64,000 nt of DNA from Armatimonadota bacterium (GCA_016789105.1 JAEURN010000002.1:179617-243616); one strand, 5' to 3'; shown: positions 34,155 through 43,023, numbered from the stretch's first letter. The notes: generated by a model from the sequence alone, not told the origin. Numbers and translations: made by a program.

Positions 34155-35090
34155 ATGATCATAGCCATTGCATTCTGTGCTACCTTGTTGGCCAAGCCCC
34201 ATCCATCGGATAGAGATACTTTCGAGCGCCAGACATACTTTGTCGTGGGGAGTGCGGGAATCACCCCCCACCTCGAACCGGCGGATCTGGCGAAATTGAG
34301 CCATGTGCCCCTCGGAGAATCAGTTATCAAGGGGCGATTCAAAATCGTCCATGATGACACGGGGTTCACCGTCGTTGACCTCGAGGGCCTGGGGATCGCC
34401 TTGATCAATGAACTTGCGGCCGCTCTGGCAGGGGTTGCCAGCAGTCCCGAGTCGCCTGATTCCAAGTTGGCCCTTGAAAGGTCTATGATGCCCATGATCT
34501 GGAGCCCATTTCAAACGCGCGACTTCTCGCAAATTTCTGATCTCGAGCTTTCTATGGGATTTTCGCTCACTGTCAAAGAAGAAGGGAGCGACCCAAAGAC
34601 CATCAATTGGCACAAGCCATATCAGCCCGACGCGAAGACTCCGCGACATGATATTTCTTCAGAATGGCGCAAAGGATATGCACCTGCCCGATTTTCACTG
34701 TATGAAATCAACTTGTCAGTCAACGGGGAGCTTCCAAGTTCACCTGAGCTCTATGCGGCGTTTGACCATGCCCTCGCATTGACTTGGGAGGAATATCACT
34801 CTTCGGTTGGCCGATATAACGACGCAATGGATAAGTTGAGACAAAGCCAAGTGATCAACGGTCTTCCGCGACTTATTGACCAGTCTTTAGTAGGCAAAAC
34901 CATCGGCTCGCTGAATTTCGAATACAGCATGTTGAACATGATGCTCCGCGACCCAGCCGACATTACAAAAGATTGGTCAACGGCTGTCATCACCAAGGCC
35001 GCGCAAGATGTTTATGTGAGCGGACATCTTGTCGCTCCAGATGGATCAATTCAGGGTTTCCAATTCCAGCTCCCGCCAAAGATTGAATAA
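34155..35090 (+). CDS. Exported hypothetical protein
   Basis: Not recognised. The 311 residues start with a short signal-like segment (MIIAIAFCATLLAKPHP), followed by a soluble domain with YFVVGSAGITPHLEPADLAK near the start and several helices towards the C-terminus. Composition and codon use are less GC-biased than the surrounding chromosome, as in the frameshifted gene 5 bases upstream. The two probably form one transcript from the promoter at 33561-33589. No paralogue in the window. Function unknown. Confidence 0.7.
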   Translation: MIIAIAFCATLLAKPHPSDRDTFERQTYFVVGSAGITPHLEPADLAKLSHVPLGESVIKGRFKIVHDDTGFTVVDLEGLGIALINELAAALAGVASSPESPDSKLALERSMMPMIWSPFQTRDFSQISDLELSMGFSLTVKEEGSDPKTINWHKPYQPDAKTPRHDISSEWRKGYAPARFSLYEINLSVNGELPSSPELYAAFDHALALTWEEYHSSVGRYNDAMDKLRQSQVINGLPRLIDQSLVGKTIGSLNFEYSMLNMMLRDPADITKDWSTAVITKAAQDVYVSGHLVAPDGSIQGFQFQLPPKIE

Positions 35091-35219
35091 TTTTCAGCCC
35101 CGGCAATCTTGCCTGTTTTTTGTTTCGATACACCGATCCCGTCTATCCGAACGTAAGCTTGGCTAAACTGGGTTCATCTTCGCCAACGGTGGCAAAGTCC
35201 AATGCTTTGGAGAAACAAT

Positions 35220-36140
35220 ATGAAAACAATCTTGATCGGGGGCCTCATTGCCGGCGCCTCGCTGGCCCAAGCCCAGTTCATCCTCGCGGTTGACAGCGGA
35301 AATGACCGCATCGTCAAGCTCAGCGCCTTCGACGGCTCCGTCATCGACGCCAATTTCATCGTCGATGCGGCCAGTGCCACAACCTACGACTTCGGCACGC
35401 CGAAAGAAGCCATCGTCGTCAACAACCAAATCTGGGTCAGCGACCAGATTTCTGACGCAGTCTTCATTTTTGACATGGCCGGAACCTACGTCTCCAAGAT
35501 CACGGCTCCGCTCGATAACGTCCGCGGACTGGGCCAGGTCGGGAACGAGGTCTGGGTGACCAACGACGGCGCCGCCAATGGCGGCACGGTGGACACCGTC
35601 TACCGATTCGACCTTTCCGGAAACAGCCTAGGGAGCTTCACCACCCTGGGAACAAGCCCATTTGATGTCGTCGAATACCAGGGCAACGCCCTGGTCGGCG
35701 ATTTCAGCACCCACGACATCGACCGGTACAGCCCGGCCGGAACATTCATCGACCAATTCTATGCCGGGAACGGGACCGGCGGGGCGATTGCCGGTGTCCA
35801 GCAGCTACTGGTTGAAGGAACCGACGTTTATGCCGCCGGGTTTTCCAGCACGGCGGGCCTTTTCCGCTACAACAGCGCCGGCGTTCAAACCGGATTTTGG
35901 CAAACCAGCCCCAGCAACGCCTTGCGCGGCGTGGTCCGGCTCGGAAACGGACAAATGCTTGTGTCGGGCGGCACCCGGCTTTCAACCATTGACACGACCA
36001 GCGGCGCAACCGCCGATATCTCCAATGTCGTTGGCGACAGCTGGCAATACCTGACCTATGTCAATCCCGTGCCAGAACCGGCTTCCATGGCATTGCTCGC
36101 CTTGGGGGCACTCGCCCTCGGCAAACGGCGCAAAAAGTAA
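35220..36140 (+). CDS. PEP-CTERM sorting-domain protein, beta-propeller-like
   Basis: 306 residues: signal peptide MKTILIGGLIAGASLAQAQ, then repeating strand units like those of NHL/SMP-30 propellers (AVDSGNDRIVKLSAFDGSV, then SDQISDAVFIFDMAG, VYRFDLSGNSLG). The C-terminal sorting signal is VPEPASMALLALGALALGKR followed by basic residues. PEP-CTERM proteins are normally cleaved and surface-attached by an exosortase, which is not in this window. The ATG at 35220 has TTGGAGAAACA upstream as ribosome binding site. A clear terminator follows, so it is monocistronic. Confidence 0.92.
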   Translation: MKTILIGGLIAGASLAQAQFILAVDSGNDRIVKLSAFDGSVIDANFIVDAASATTYDFGTPKEAIVVNNQIWVSDQISDAVFIFDMAGTYVSKITAPLDNVRGLGQVGNEVWVTNDGAANGGTVDTVYRFDLSGNSLGSFTTLGTSPFDVVEYQGNALVGDFSTHDIDRYSPAGTFIDQFYAGNGTGGAIAGVQQLLVEGTDVYAAGFSSTAGLFRYNSAGVQTGFWQTSPSNALRGVVRLGNGQMLVSGGTRLSTIDTTSGATADISNVVGDSWQYLTYVNPVPEPASMALLALGALALGKRRKK

Positions 36141-36160
36141 TTCCATCAAAGGAAATCCAT

Positions 36161-36200
36161 CGACTGCCGTCACTCTGTTTTTGGCGGCAGTCGCCATTTT
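36161..36200 (+). terminator. Rho-independent terminator after the PEP-CTERM gene
   Basis: A 9-bp stem CGACTGCCG (36161-36169) / CGGCAGTCG (36185-36193) with a 15-base loop, followed by CCATTTT, 20 bases after the stop codon. Confidence 0.75.
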
Positions 36201-36264
36201 GCTGAATTCTGCGTGAAATACATCTCGAATCGTTTGTCAGGCGAGATAGAGCATAATTTTTCCC

Positions 36265-36357
36265 ATGTCTGCTTACCTGTTAGGACGAATCGCCGGAATG
36301 GCTTTCATGGTTATCTTCGGCCTCGCGGTGGCCCACTCGCTCTTTAAGAAGAAGTAG
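36265..36357 (+). CDS. Candidate 30-residue single-pass membrane peptide
   Basis: The frame from ATG 36265 to TAG 36355-36357 encodes MSAYLLGRIAGMAFMVIFGL followed by AVAHSLFKKK. A membrane helix of about 20 residues ends in a Lys-Lys-Lys cap, a typical small membrane protein. It sits in the gap between the PEP-CTERM terminator and the convergent DUF5916 gene. No strong ribosome binding site is visible, and no family is recognised. The ordered hydrophobic core and basic end favour a real gene. Confidence 0.45.
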   Translation: MSAYLLGRIAGMAFMVIFGLAVAHSLFKKK

Positions 36358-36374
36358 GTTTGGACACAAGTCGC

Positions 36375-38342
36375 CTAACGAGCCCACACCACTTTGAATG
36401 CTGCCCGGTTCCGGAATTCCTGCGCATTGGGATCCCCGAAAATGAAGAAGTATTCCAAGCCCAAACCGCCCGACTTGCGGTAAGCCACATACCAGTTGGA
36501 TTCCTTGTCGGTCCGCACAAACCGCCCCGTCAGACTTTGTTCCGGGTCGATCTCCCACCCCAAAGTCGCCACCGTTTGATCCCGGCTGCCGCCTAAACGG
36601 AATGTGGACTGGCCGATCCCAAAATCCAGGCCCTTGGCCAACCGCCATTGGCCGTTCAGAGTGAAGTAACCCCGGAACGACCCGCCCTGGTCGCCCCAGT
36701 TGTAATTCACTGACAGCTGGCGGAACCGGTTCGAGACATTCCAGCCGGCACCGAGGCTGTACGTTTCGGCCACTTCGTCTTCAAACGTCTCACGCTCGTA
36801 GCCGGCATAAAACTCCCAATCTGCTCGGTTTTGCAAGCTCGATTCGAAACTCATCGACCGCGACAGGTTGGAGCCCGATTGCCGGTTGAAGTCTTCGAGG
36901 TAAGCGCTCATGTGCACGGACCGGATGGGGCCGGAACGCAGCTCCCGGTTGTACTCTTGGAACACATACCCGCCGAACTTGTCAGTGAACGGGATGAAGC
37001 CAAGCCGGTTCCGGACTTCGGGCTGCACATATATCCCGCTCACGGTGAGGAAGTAGTTGGGCACGTCATAGTCCGCATAAAAGCGGCCCGCCTGGCCGGG
37101 CTGGCCCAAATCGCGGGTCTGCATAAACTCAAGGCCGAATTCATAATTGCCCGTCCCATAAATCGCCTGGCCGCCAAAGGCCGTGTTGGCATTGCCCGGT
37201 TCATTGCGCGAAGTCCCGAAACCCAAAATCACCGACCGGGGGCCAAACCGATAGGAATAACGCGCAACAGAATCCGTCCGGCGCCCATCTTCCCGGGCGG
37301 CCAACAGCCCCACGCTTTGGCGCGGATCCAAATCGCCGAACACCTTGAACCCCAAGTCAAAGTCATCGATGCGGTTGGAATAGAATGCCCGGCCGAACCC
37401 AAATCCGCTTGTGAGGTTGAAATACTGCGACCCTTCCGTGAAAAACGGGCGGACATCGGACAAGAACCGCTCAGTCCGTGTGAAACCGATCCCTTCCACT
37501 TCAGATTCGATGTTCTTGAAATCGGGGCTCACGCTCAAAACCGTCGTCAGGGTTTCGGTCGGGCGGTAACGCAGATCCAAACCGGCCCGCAGACTTGTCT
37601 TTGGGTCGGAATCCGGATCGTATTCCGGCGAGACGTACCCCATCAGGTCGAGTTGGTCGGAAACATCCCGTTTAGGGAACGGGACACCAAGCAGGGTGCC
37701 GTGGTTGTCGGCCCGGAACGGCCGGCCCACATCGATCGCATAGCTCACCGCCCTTGTCCGCTGTTGAACCCGGCCGATGTTGAACAGCACATCGCCCTGA
37801 CGCCCGGCTGGGAACTGCAACACCCGCCAGGGCACCATCAACTCCACAATGTAGCCGTCTGCAACCCGCCGGCAAGCCGACTGCCAAGAACCGCGCCACT
37901 CCTTTTTTGCCGCCCGGCCCCCGGCGATGTTCTCAAACTGGGTGCCTAGAGCATTCACAAAAAACTGACTGTTGCCGCTGAAACTCCGGCGGTTCATCGG
38001 GTCGATGATCAATCCGCAATAATCGTCGTTTTCCAAGCTGCCGCCCTTTTGGATCACGCGGGACACGATCTTGTCCGGCTCCGCATCGTGGCAATACACG
38101 GCAACCCAAATCCCGGCCGCCGTCACCCCCACCCAGGCTTCGGTTCGGTCGGCGGTCGGCCCACCTGTCGCTTGGTCTTGAAATTGGTCGAGGCGGAGGG
38201 CATAGGTCCACGCCGGGTCGCCGAGGTCACCATCAATTTTCGGGTCTTCGGGCAACACCCGGGCGGGGAACGACCCTCCAGACCCCAACGCTACGGCACA
38301 CACCCCGGCCAATCCCCAAACAACCGCCTGCCTCAACACCAT
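36375..38342 (-). CDS. DUF5916-type protein with N-terminal CBM9-like domain, outer-membrane barrel-like
   Basis: 655 residues from the ATG at 38342 (signal peptide MVLRQAVVWGLAGVCAVALG). Residues about 25-200 resemble a carbohydrate-binding CBM9-like sandwich (PKIDGDLGDPAWTYA, WVGVTAAGIWVAVYCHD, DDYCGLIIDPMNRR). The rest (about 230-655) consists of alternating short strands rich in aromatic and charged residues (LRAGLDLRYRPTETLTTVLS, FYADYDVPNYFLTVSGIYV), as in DUF5916 proteins predicted to form outer-membrane beta-barrels. It supports a diderm envelope. The role is unknown, perhaps glycan binding or uptake. The upstream in-frame ATG at 38402 gives a less signal-like N-terminus. Confidence 0.82.
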   Translation of the reverse strand: MVLRQAVVWGLAGVCAVALGSGGSFPARVLPEDPKIDGDLGDPAWTYALRLDQFQDQATGGPTADRTEAWVGVTAAGIWVAVYCHDAEPDKIVSRVIQKGGSLENDDYCGLIIDPMNRRSFSGNSQFFVNALGTQFENIAGGRAAKKEWRGSWQSACRRVADGYIVELMVPWRVLQFPAGRQGDVLFNIGRVQQRTRAVSYAIDVGRPFRADNHGTLLGVPFPKRDVSDQLDLMGYVSPEYDPDSDPKTSLRAGLDLRYRPTETLTTVLSVSPDFKNIESEVEGIGFTRTERFLSDVRPFFTEGSQYFNLTSGFGFGRAFYSNRIDDFDLGFKVFGDLDPRQSVGLLAAREDGRRTDSVARYSYRFGPRSVILGFGTSRNEPGNANTAFGGQAIYGTGNYEFGLEFMQTRDLGQPGQAGRFYADYDVPNYFLTVSGIYVQPEVRNRLGFIPFTDKFGGYVFQEYNRELRSGPIRSVHMSAYLEDFNRQSGSNLSRSMSFESSLQNRADWEFYAGYERETFEDEVAETYSLGAGWNVSNRFRQLSVNYNWGDQGGSFRGYFTLNGQWRLAKGLDFGIGQSTFRLGGSRDQTVATLGWEIDPEQSLTGRFVRTDKESNWYVAYRKSGGLGLEYFFIFGDPNAQEFRNRAAFKVVWAR

Positions 38343-38547
38343 CCAAATCCTCTTCCCTATCCCTTTAAGCGGATACTCGCCACCCGCCGGAATAATTCCC
38401 AATCATGACAAAATTATCCGGCGGCGTCGCGCCAACCTTCCCGGCGGGTATCATAGCGCTGAGGGCAATTGCCCCCGCTCTTATTTCCGAGTCGGATATC
38501 GGCTCAGCCGGTTCCGGCCCGCGATGGGATCCAGGACAGCTAATTCA

Positions 38548-38880
38548 ATGGTGTACCGGCCACTCCGCTACGAACAAATGATGAAAGCCGCCGAAGGCCT
38601 CGATGTCCGCGCAAGAAGGATGTTCGAAGGCATGGCGATCTACTCCGGCGAAAAAATGTTCGCCTTCCTCGTTGAAGATGAAATCGGGCTCAAACTCTCC
38701 CCAGGGGATATTCAAGAAGCCATGAACATCGACGGCGCCGAACCGATGCGGGCCAGCGCCCAAGCCGAACCGATGCGCGAATACGTCCGTATGCCCAAGC
38801 AGGTCTTGGACAACTATGACTCCTTCGTCAATTGGGTTCGGAAAAGCGCCGACTACGCAACCGGGCAAACCGTCAACTAA
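38548..38880 (+). CDS. TfoX N-terminal domain protein
   Basis: 110 residues matching the TfoX/Sxy N-terminal domain: ARRMFEGMAIYSGEKMFAFL (the RRMFGG-type turn), then IGLKLSPGDIQEAMNIDGAE and YVRMPKQVLDNYDSFVNWVR. TfoX proteins are linked to competence control in gamma-proteobacteria, but stand-alone N-terminal domains are widespread and of unclear function. An ATG at 38524 would add eight residues; AGGAC before 38548 slightly favours the later start. Whether it works with the DprA-like protein is speculation. Confidence 0.82.
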   Translation: MVYRPLRYEQMMKAAEGLDVRARRMFEGMAIYSGEKMFAFLVEDEIGLKLSPGDIQEAMNIDGAEPMRASAQAEPMREYVRMPKQVLDNYDSFVNWVRKSADYATGQTVN

Positions 38881-38954
38881 CGTCCACCCGGGCTGCAACG
38901 GAGCAGTTTTCCGGATGGAACCCTGACCAACCAAGGGCATTCCAGGAATTCTGC

Positions 38955-39917
38955 GTGAAAAAAATCGCCGTCATCACCAGCGGGGGGGATGCCCCCGGAA
39001 TGAATGCCGCCGTCCGCGGCGTCGTCCGCAGTGCCCTCCACCGAGGGGTTGAAGTGCTCGGGTTCCTCCACGGATACCGCGGGATCATTTCCGAAGAAAC
39101 CCTGCCGCTGGCATCCACTTCGGTCGGCGGCATCATCAGCCAAGGAGGGACAACCCTCCGGACGGCCAGATGCCCTGAATTCCGGGAAAAGGCCGGGCGC
39201 GAACAAGCCATCCAAGTCCTCCAAGAAAACAACGTCGACGGGCTGGTCGTCATCGGCGGCGACGGGTCGCTGACCGGGGCAAGGGCGTTGGTCGAAGAAT
39301 TCGGGTTCCCGGTCATGGGAATCCCCGGCAGCATCGACAACGACATCGCCGGGACGGATTTCAGCATTGGATTCGACACCGCTGTCAACACGGCCCTCCA
39401 AGCCATCGACAAAATCCGCGACACCGCCTATTCCCACGAACGCGTCTTCGTCATCGAAGTCATGGGGCGGAACAACGGCTTCATCGCCTTGGAAGTCGCT
39501 TTGTCTGGCGGGGCCGAAGCCGTGCTCATTCCCGAAGTCCCGTTCTCTCTCCTTGAAATCTGCGACAACCTCCGCAACGCCCGCCAAAGGGGCAAACGCA
39601 GTTCGATTATCGTGGTTGCCGAAGGTGCCGCACGGGCGGGGGACGTCAAATCGTTTGTGCAAAAGAACACCGGGTTCGAAGCCAGGGAATCCGTTCTCGG
39701 GCATATGCAACGGGGTGGATCTCCCACATCGTTCGACCGGGTCCTGGCCCTCCGGCTTGGAGCCTTTGCCGCCAACCGCCTCATCAGCGGGTTCAGCGGC
39801 GAAATGGTCGGCGTCGACGGCGGCAAGCTCGTCCACCATCCGCTGAGTTACATCCTGAGCACCGAGCGCACCATCGACCCCGATAAGTTGCTCCTGGTCG
39901 ACATGATGGCGAACTGA
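38955..39917 (+). CDS. pfkA: 6-phosphofructokinase (ATP-type PfkA)
   Basis: Phosphorylates fructose-6-phosphate in glycolysis. In 320 residues: ITSGGDAPGMNAAVRGVVR at the ATP site, GGDGSLTGA where Gly after GGD favours ATP over pyrophosphate, the active-site PGSIDNDIAGTD, and EVMGRNNGFIAL in the substrate region. The start is a GTG at 38955 (MKKIAVITSGGD). Longer in-frame extensions overlap the TfoX gene and are not conserved. The stop overlaps the next start by one base (TGATG). The product length is that of a normal bacterial PfkA. Confidence 0.95.
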   Translation: MKKIAVITSGGDAPGMNAAVRGVVRSALHRGVEVLGFLHGYRGIISEETLPLASTSVGGIISQGGTTLRTARCPEFREKAGREQAIQVLQENNVDGLVVIGGDGSLTGARALVEEFGFPVMGIPGSIDNDIAGTDFSIGFDTAVNTALQAIDKIRDTAYSHERVFVIEVMGRNNGFIALEVALSGGAEAVLIPEVPFSLLEICDNLRNARQRGKRSSIIVVAEGAARAGDVKSFVQKNTGFEARESVLGHMQRGGSPTSFDRVLALRLGAFAANRLISGFSGEMVGVDGGKLVHHPLSYILSTERTIDPDKLLLVDMMAN

Positions 39918-40870
39918 TGGTTCTCAGCGTCACCCTTAACCCCGCCCTCGACCAAACCATCCGGGTGGATGGCATCCAACCCCACGATACCAACCGGGTT
40001 CTTTCTATGGCCACCGATGCCGGGGGGAAAGGCATCAACCTCTCCCGAATCGTCGCCGAACTCGGTGGGGAAACCGTGGCCACCGGATTTTTGGGGGGCC
40101 AAACCGGCGATTTCATCCGCCGAGTCATCCAACGCCAGGGGGTTCGCGACGAATTCCTCACCGTGCAAGGAGAAACCAGGACGAACTTCAATGTCGAATC
40201 CGGCGATGGCCCTCCGACCACCTTCAATGCCCGCGGTGCCGAAGTCACCGCCGAAGAATGGCACCGATTCGTTGCCCATTTCACCGGATTGTGCACGGGT
40301 GCCGACTGGGTCGCCCTGGGGGGGTCTTTACCGCCGGGGCTCAGGCCCGAAGTTTTTGCGATGCTCGGCACCATCGCCAAGCAGGCCGGGGCCCGACTCG
40401 TGCTCGATGCCGATGGCGAAGCGATGCGCGCAGGCATGGCCTCACACCCGGACTTTATCAAGCCCAATGTCAAAGAAGCGGAGCGGTTGTTGCAACGCCC
40501 CCTCGCCGGCAACCGGGATGCCATCGCCCGGGCGGCTCGGGATCTCTTTGACCTGTTGGCCAGCGGCAATCTGGCTGATCCGGCTGTTGTCATCTCCAGA
40601 GGTGCCGAGGGCGCGGTGCTCTGCTGCCGCCAAGGTCTCTTTGAAGCCGAGCCGATTGCCATCCAAGCACGCTCGACGATCGGCAGCGGCGATTCCCTCA
40701 TCGGAGGGATGCTTTATGCATTGGGACGCGGCCACGTTTGGCCCGAGGCACTCCAATGGGGCAACGCGGCCGGTGCCGCCACCGCCATGACCGATGGTTC
40801 GGAAATCGGGCGCAAAAATGTCATTGCCGAACTTATTGAAAAATCGAAAGTCAGCAAACTCAACAAGTAA
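39917..40870 (+). CDS. PfkB-family kinase, 1-phosphofructokinase-like
   Basis: 317 residues of the ribokinase-like PfkB fold. Family signs: VTLNPALDQTIRVD at the start (as in FruK, LacC and Pfk-2), GGKGINLSRIVAELGG, LGGSLPPGL, FIKPNVKEAERL and the catalytic loop STIGSGDSLIGGML, which carries the catalytic Asp but has GSGD in place of the usual GAGD. The substrate may be fructose-1-phosphate, fructose-6-phosphate or tagatose-6-phosphate. It is coupled to pfkA with a one-base overlap. There is no fructose PTS nearby. A tRNA-Leu on the other strand follows 2 bases after its stop. Confidence 0.9.
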   Translation: MVLSVTLNPALDQTIRVDGIQPHDTNRVLSMATDAGGKGINLSRIVAELGGETVATGFLGGQTGDFIRRVIQRQGVRDEFLTVQGETRTNFNVESGDGPPTTFNARGAEVTAEEWHRFVAHFTGLCTGADWVALGGSLPPGLRPEVFAMLGTIAKQAGARLVLDADGEAMRAGMASHPDFIKPNVKEAERLLQRPLAGNRDAIARAARDLFDLLASGNLADPAVVISRGAEGAVLCCRQGLFEAEPIAIQARSTIGSGDSLIGGMLYALGRGHVWPEALQWGNAAGAATAMTDGSEIGRKNVIAELIEKSKVSKLNK

Positions 40871-40872
40871 TC

Positions 40873-40956
40873 TGGTGCCGGGGGAGGGACTCGAACCCTC
40901 ATGGGAAACCCCAACGGTGTTTGAGACCGCCGCGTCTACCATTCCGCCACCCCGGC
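40873..40956 (-). tRNA. tRNA-Leu (anticodon CAA)
   Basis: Read on the minus strand: acceptor GCCGGGG pairs with CCCCGGC, with A and an encoded CCA at the 3' end. The D-arm is GGCGGAATGGTAGACGC. The anticodon loop CTCAAAC gives CAA for UUG codons. A long variable arm (class II) contains GGGGTTTCCC, and the T-arm is GAGGGTTCGAGTCCCTC. Convergent with the PfkB-family gene and only 2 bases from its stop. Confidence 0.95.
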
Positions 40957-41060
40957 GGTTGAGCGCAAAGGATACCCGCGCGGGAAACCCGGCCTAAAAG
41001 ACTGGGACAATCGAGTAATCCCGGCCCCCACAAGCCGTCTAAACAGTACCTGGAGCCGCC

Positions 41061-41750
41061 ATGAAAGCTGGACATGTCATCGCCCTCTGCATTTTCTGCA
41101 CCGCCGCGGGAGCCCAACTCGGCGGGCAACCTATCCCCCTTGGCGGAACTCCCGTCGGTGGGCAACTCGGCGGATCATCCCAACAACTCCCCAGCCCTTA
41201 CAAGGCCATCCAATACAAAAACGTCGCCCAAGGGGTCTATTCCCGCATCAACCAATCCAGGACTGATGTCGTCACCAACGGCCAAGGGTGGCAAAAACTC
41301 TATTCCGCCATGGCCGGCGACACCCGGGAAGGCCAAACGCCCGCCCCAGTTCTTTGCGATTTCAACAAATTCGACCTCCTGGTGATCCACCTGGGGCAAC
41401 AGAGGACAGCCGGGTTCAGCACCTACGTCAGCATGGTGAGGCGAGAAAAAGGCAGCGAGGTCACCGTGGATGTCGTCATCAACCAACCGGCTCCGAACGC
41501 CGTTTCTGCCCAAGTTCTTACCAGCCCTTACGTCGTTGCTGTGGTGGAAAAGCAGAATGTGCCTTACGTGTTCCGCAGCACATTCGGATACGCCAACCCA
41601 TCTGCCATTGGCGGGAGCCCATGCAATTGCAATTGCGGTTGCCCGTACTGCGGCTCCGGACGCAGCGGCACCGGCAACGGCCAGTCATTCAACCCGTTTG
41701 GTCCGGAGATCTGCCCCCCGTTCCCCAGGGGCGGTCGCGGGGGCGAATAA
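41061..41750 (+). CDS. Exported PrcB-C-domain protein with Cys-rich tail
   Basis: 229 residues. Signal peptide MKAGHVIALCIFCTAAGAQ, then a Gly-rich stretch. The PrcB C-terminal-like domain follows at about residues 90-180 (DFNKFDLLVIHLGQQRTAGF, VTVDVVINQPAPNAVSAQVL, TSPYVVAVVEK); in spirochaetes PrcB is part of a dentilisin-like protease complex, while in other bacteria the domain is of unknown role. The tail contains CNCNCGCPYCG, unusual for an exported protein, and ends Gly/Pro-rich. GGAG precedes the ATG. The cinA gene follows 9 bases later but seems to have its own -10 box. Confidence 0.8.
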   Translation: MKAGHVIALCIFCTAAGAQLGGQPIPLGGTPVGGQLGGSSQQLPSPYKAIQYKNVAQGVYSRINQSRTDVVTNGQGWQKLYSAMAGDTREGQTPAPVLCDFNKFDLLVIHLGQQRTAGFSTYVSMVRREKGSEVTVDVVINQPAPNAVSAQVLTSPYVVAVVEKQNVPYVFRSTFGYANPSAIGGSPCNCNCGCPYCGSGRSGTGNGQSFNPFGPEICPPFPRGGRGGE

Positions 41751-41753
41751 ACT
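41748..41753 (+). promoter_or_regulatory. Candidate -10 box for leaderless cinA
   Basis: TAAACT overlaps the stop codon of the preceding gene. Six bases (CGCCCC) separate it from the ATG at 41760. Confidence 0.4.
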
Positions 41754-41759
41754 CGCCCC

Positions 41760-43022
41760 ATGCGGGCAGAAACCATCTCCATTGGCACCGAACTGTTGCT
41801 CGGGCAGATCACGGATACCAACGCCGTGTTTTTGGCCGGGTGGCTCGCCCGCAACGGTTTGGCGCAAACCCACCGCCAAACCGTGGGCGACAATTTGGAG
41901 CGGTGCACCGAAGCCATCCGGCTTGCCCTCTCCCGGAGCGATGTCGTTTTCACAATCGGGGGGCTGGGGCCAACCCCAGATGACCTGACCAGGGCGGCAA
42001 TCGCTGCGGCACTGGATGAACCCTTGATCCGGGATCCCGAGCTTGTTGAGCACCTGCGATCCGAATATGGACGCCGCGGTCTAAAAATAAGCGGGTCACA
42101 GCTCTTTCAAGCCGACCGCCCCGCCTGCGCCGAGGCAATCCCCAACCTAAACGGAACGGCCCCCGGGCTCCACTGCCAAAAAGGCGGCAAACACGTGGTG
42201 GCGTTGCCGGGGCCGAAAGGTGAGTTCGTTCCGATGGTGGAGGGTCCGGTCGCCCAGATCATTGGCCGCCTCAGACCCGGCCCGCCGATTTTTTCCCGGA
42301 CCCTGCGCGTTGTTGGTGTTTCCGAAGCCTCGATCGGCGAACAGCTTGCCGACCTGATGGCCGTCGACGACCCCACCCTGGCCCCCTACGCCAAAACTGG
42401 CGAAGTCCATTTGCGGGCCACAACCCGGGCCGCCTCCCAAAAGGTCGCCGATGCCAAGCTGGAGCTCGTCGTGGGCATAATCCGCGAGCGGCTGGGCAAG
42501 GCCGTTTATGCCGAAGGGGAAGAATCGCTCGAGGCCTGGACGGTCGCCACCTTGGCAACCCGGGGTGCCACCCTGACAACTGCCGAAAGCTGCACTGGCG
42601 GACTCCTCGCCGGTCGGATCACCAGCGTCGATGGGAGCTCCCAGGCATTCCACACCGGCTATGTCACCTATTCGGCCGAAGCCAAGGAAAAGCGGTTGGG
42701 GGTCCAGCCCCACACCCTGCTGAAACACGGAACTGTCAGCGAAGAAACCGCCCGGGAAATGGCCCAAGGCGCGCGGGGGAGGACGGGGGCAACCTATGCC
42801 ATCTCGGTGACCGGGGTGGCCGGGGCCACACCGCTGGAGGAACCTCCCGAACCAAAGCCCAGCGGATTGGTCTATATCGGGATTGCCGGGCCGCAATCCA
42901 TCCAAGTCCACCGGTTCCACTTCCGAGGAGACCGGGCGACAATTCGAGACCGGGCAGTCTCGGCCGCGCTCATCAGCTTCCGGGATTTCCTTTTGGAATC
43001 CCAGCCGCTGCGACCCGTCTAG
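41760..43022 (+). CDS. cinA: CinA: competence/damage-inducible protein with NMN-deamidase-type domain
   Basis: 420 residues in two domains. The N-terminal MoaB/MogA-like COG1058 domain has ISIGTELLLGQITDTNAVFL and FTIGGLGPTPDDLTR. The C-terminal CinA domain (pyridine nucleotide/NMN amidohydrolase) has TAESCTGGLLAGRITSVDGS, ISVTGVAGATPLEEP and GLVYIGIAG. The ADP-ribose pyrophosphatase and NMN-deamidase activities of this family recycle NAD. Full length. Two bases separate its end from the convergent dipeptidyl peptidase gene. Confidence 0.95.
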   Translation: MRAETISIGTELLLGQITDTNAVFLAGWLARNGLAQTHRQTVGDNLERCTEAIRLALSRSDVVFTIGGLGPTPDDLTRAAIAAALDEPLIRDPELVEHLRSEYGRRGLKISGSQLFQADRPACAEAIPNLNGTAPGLHCQKGGKHVVALPGPKGEFVPMVEGPVAQIIGRLRPGPPIFSRTLRVVGVSEASIGEQLADLMAVDDPTLAPYAKTGEVHLRATTRAASQKVADAKLELVVGIIRERLGKAVYAEGEESLEAWTVATLATRGATLTTAESCTGGLLAGRITSVDGSSQAFHTGYVTYSAEAKEKRLGVQPHTLLKHGTVSEETAREMAQGARGRTGATYAISVTGVAGATPLEEPPEPKPSGLVYIGIAGPQSIQVHRFHFRGDRATIRDRAVSAALISFRDFLLESQPLRPV

Positions 43023-43023
43023 G

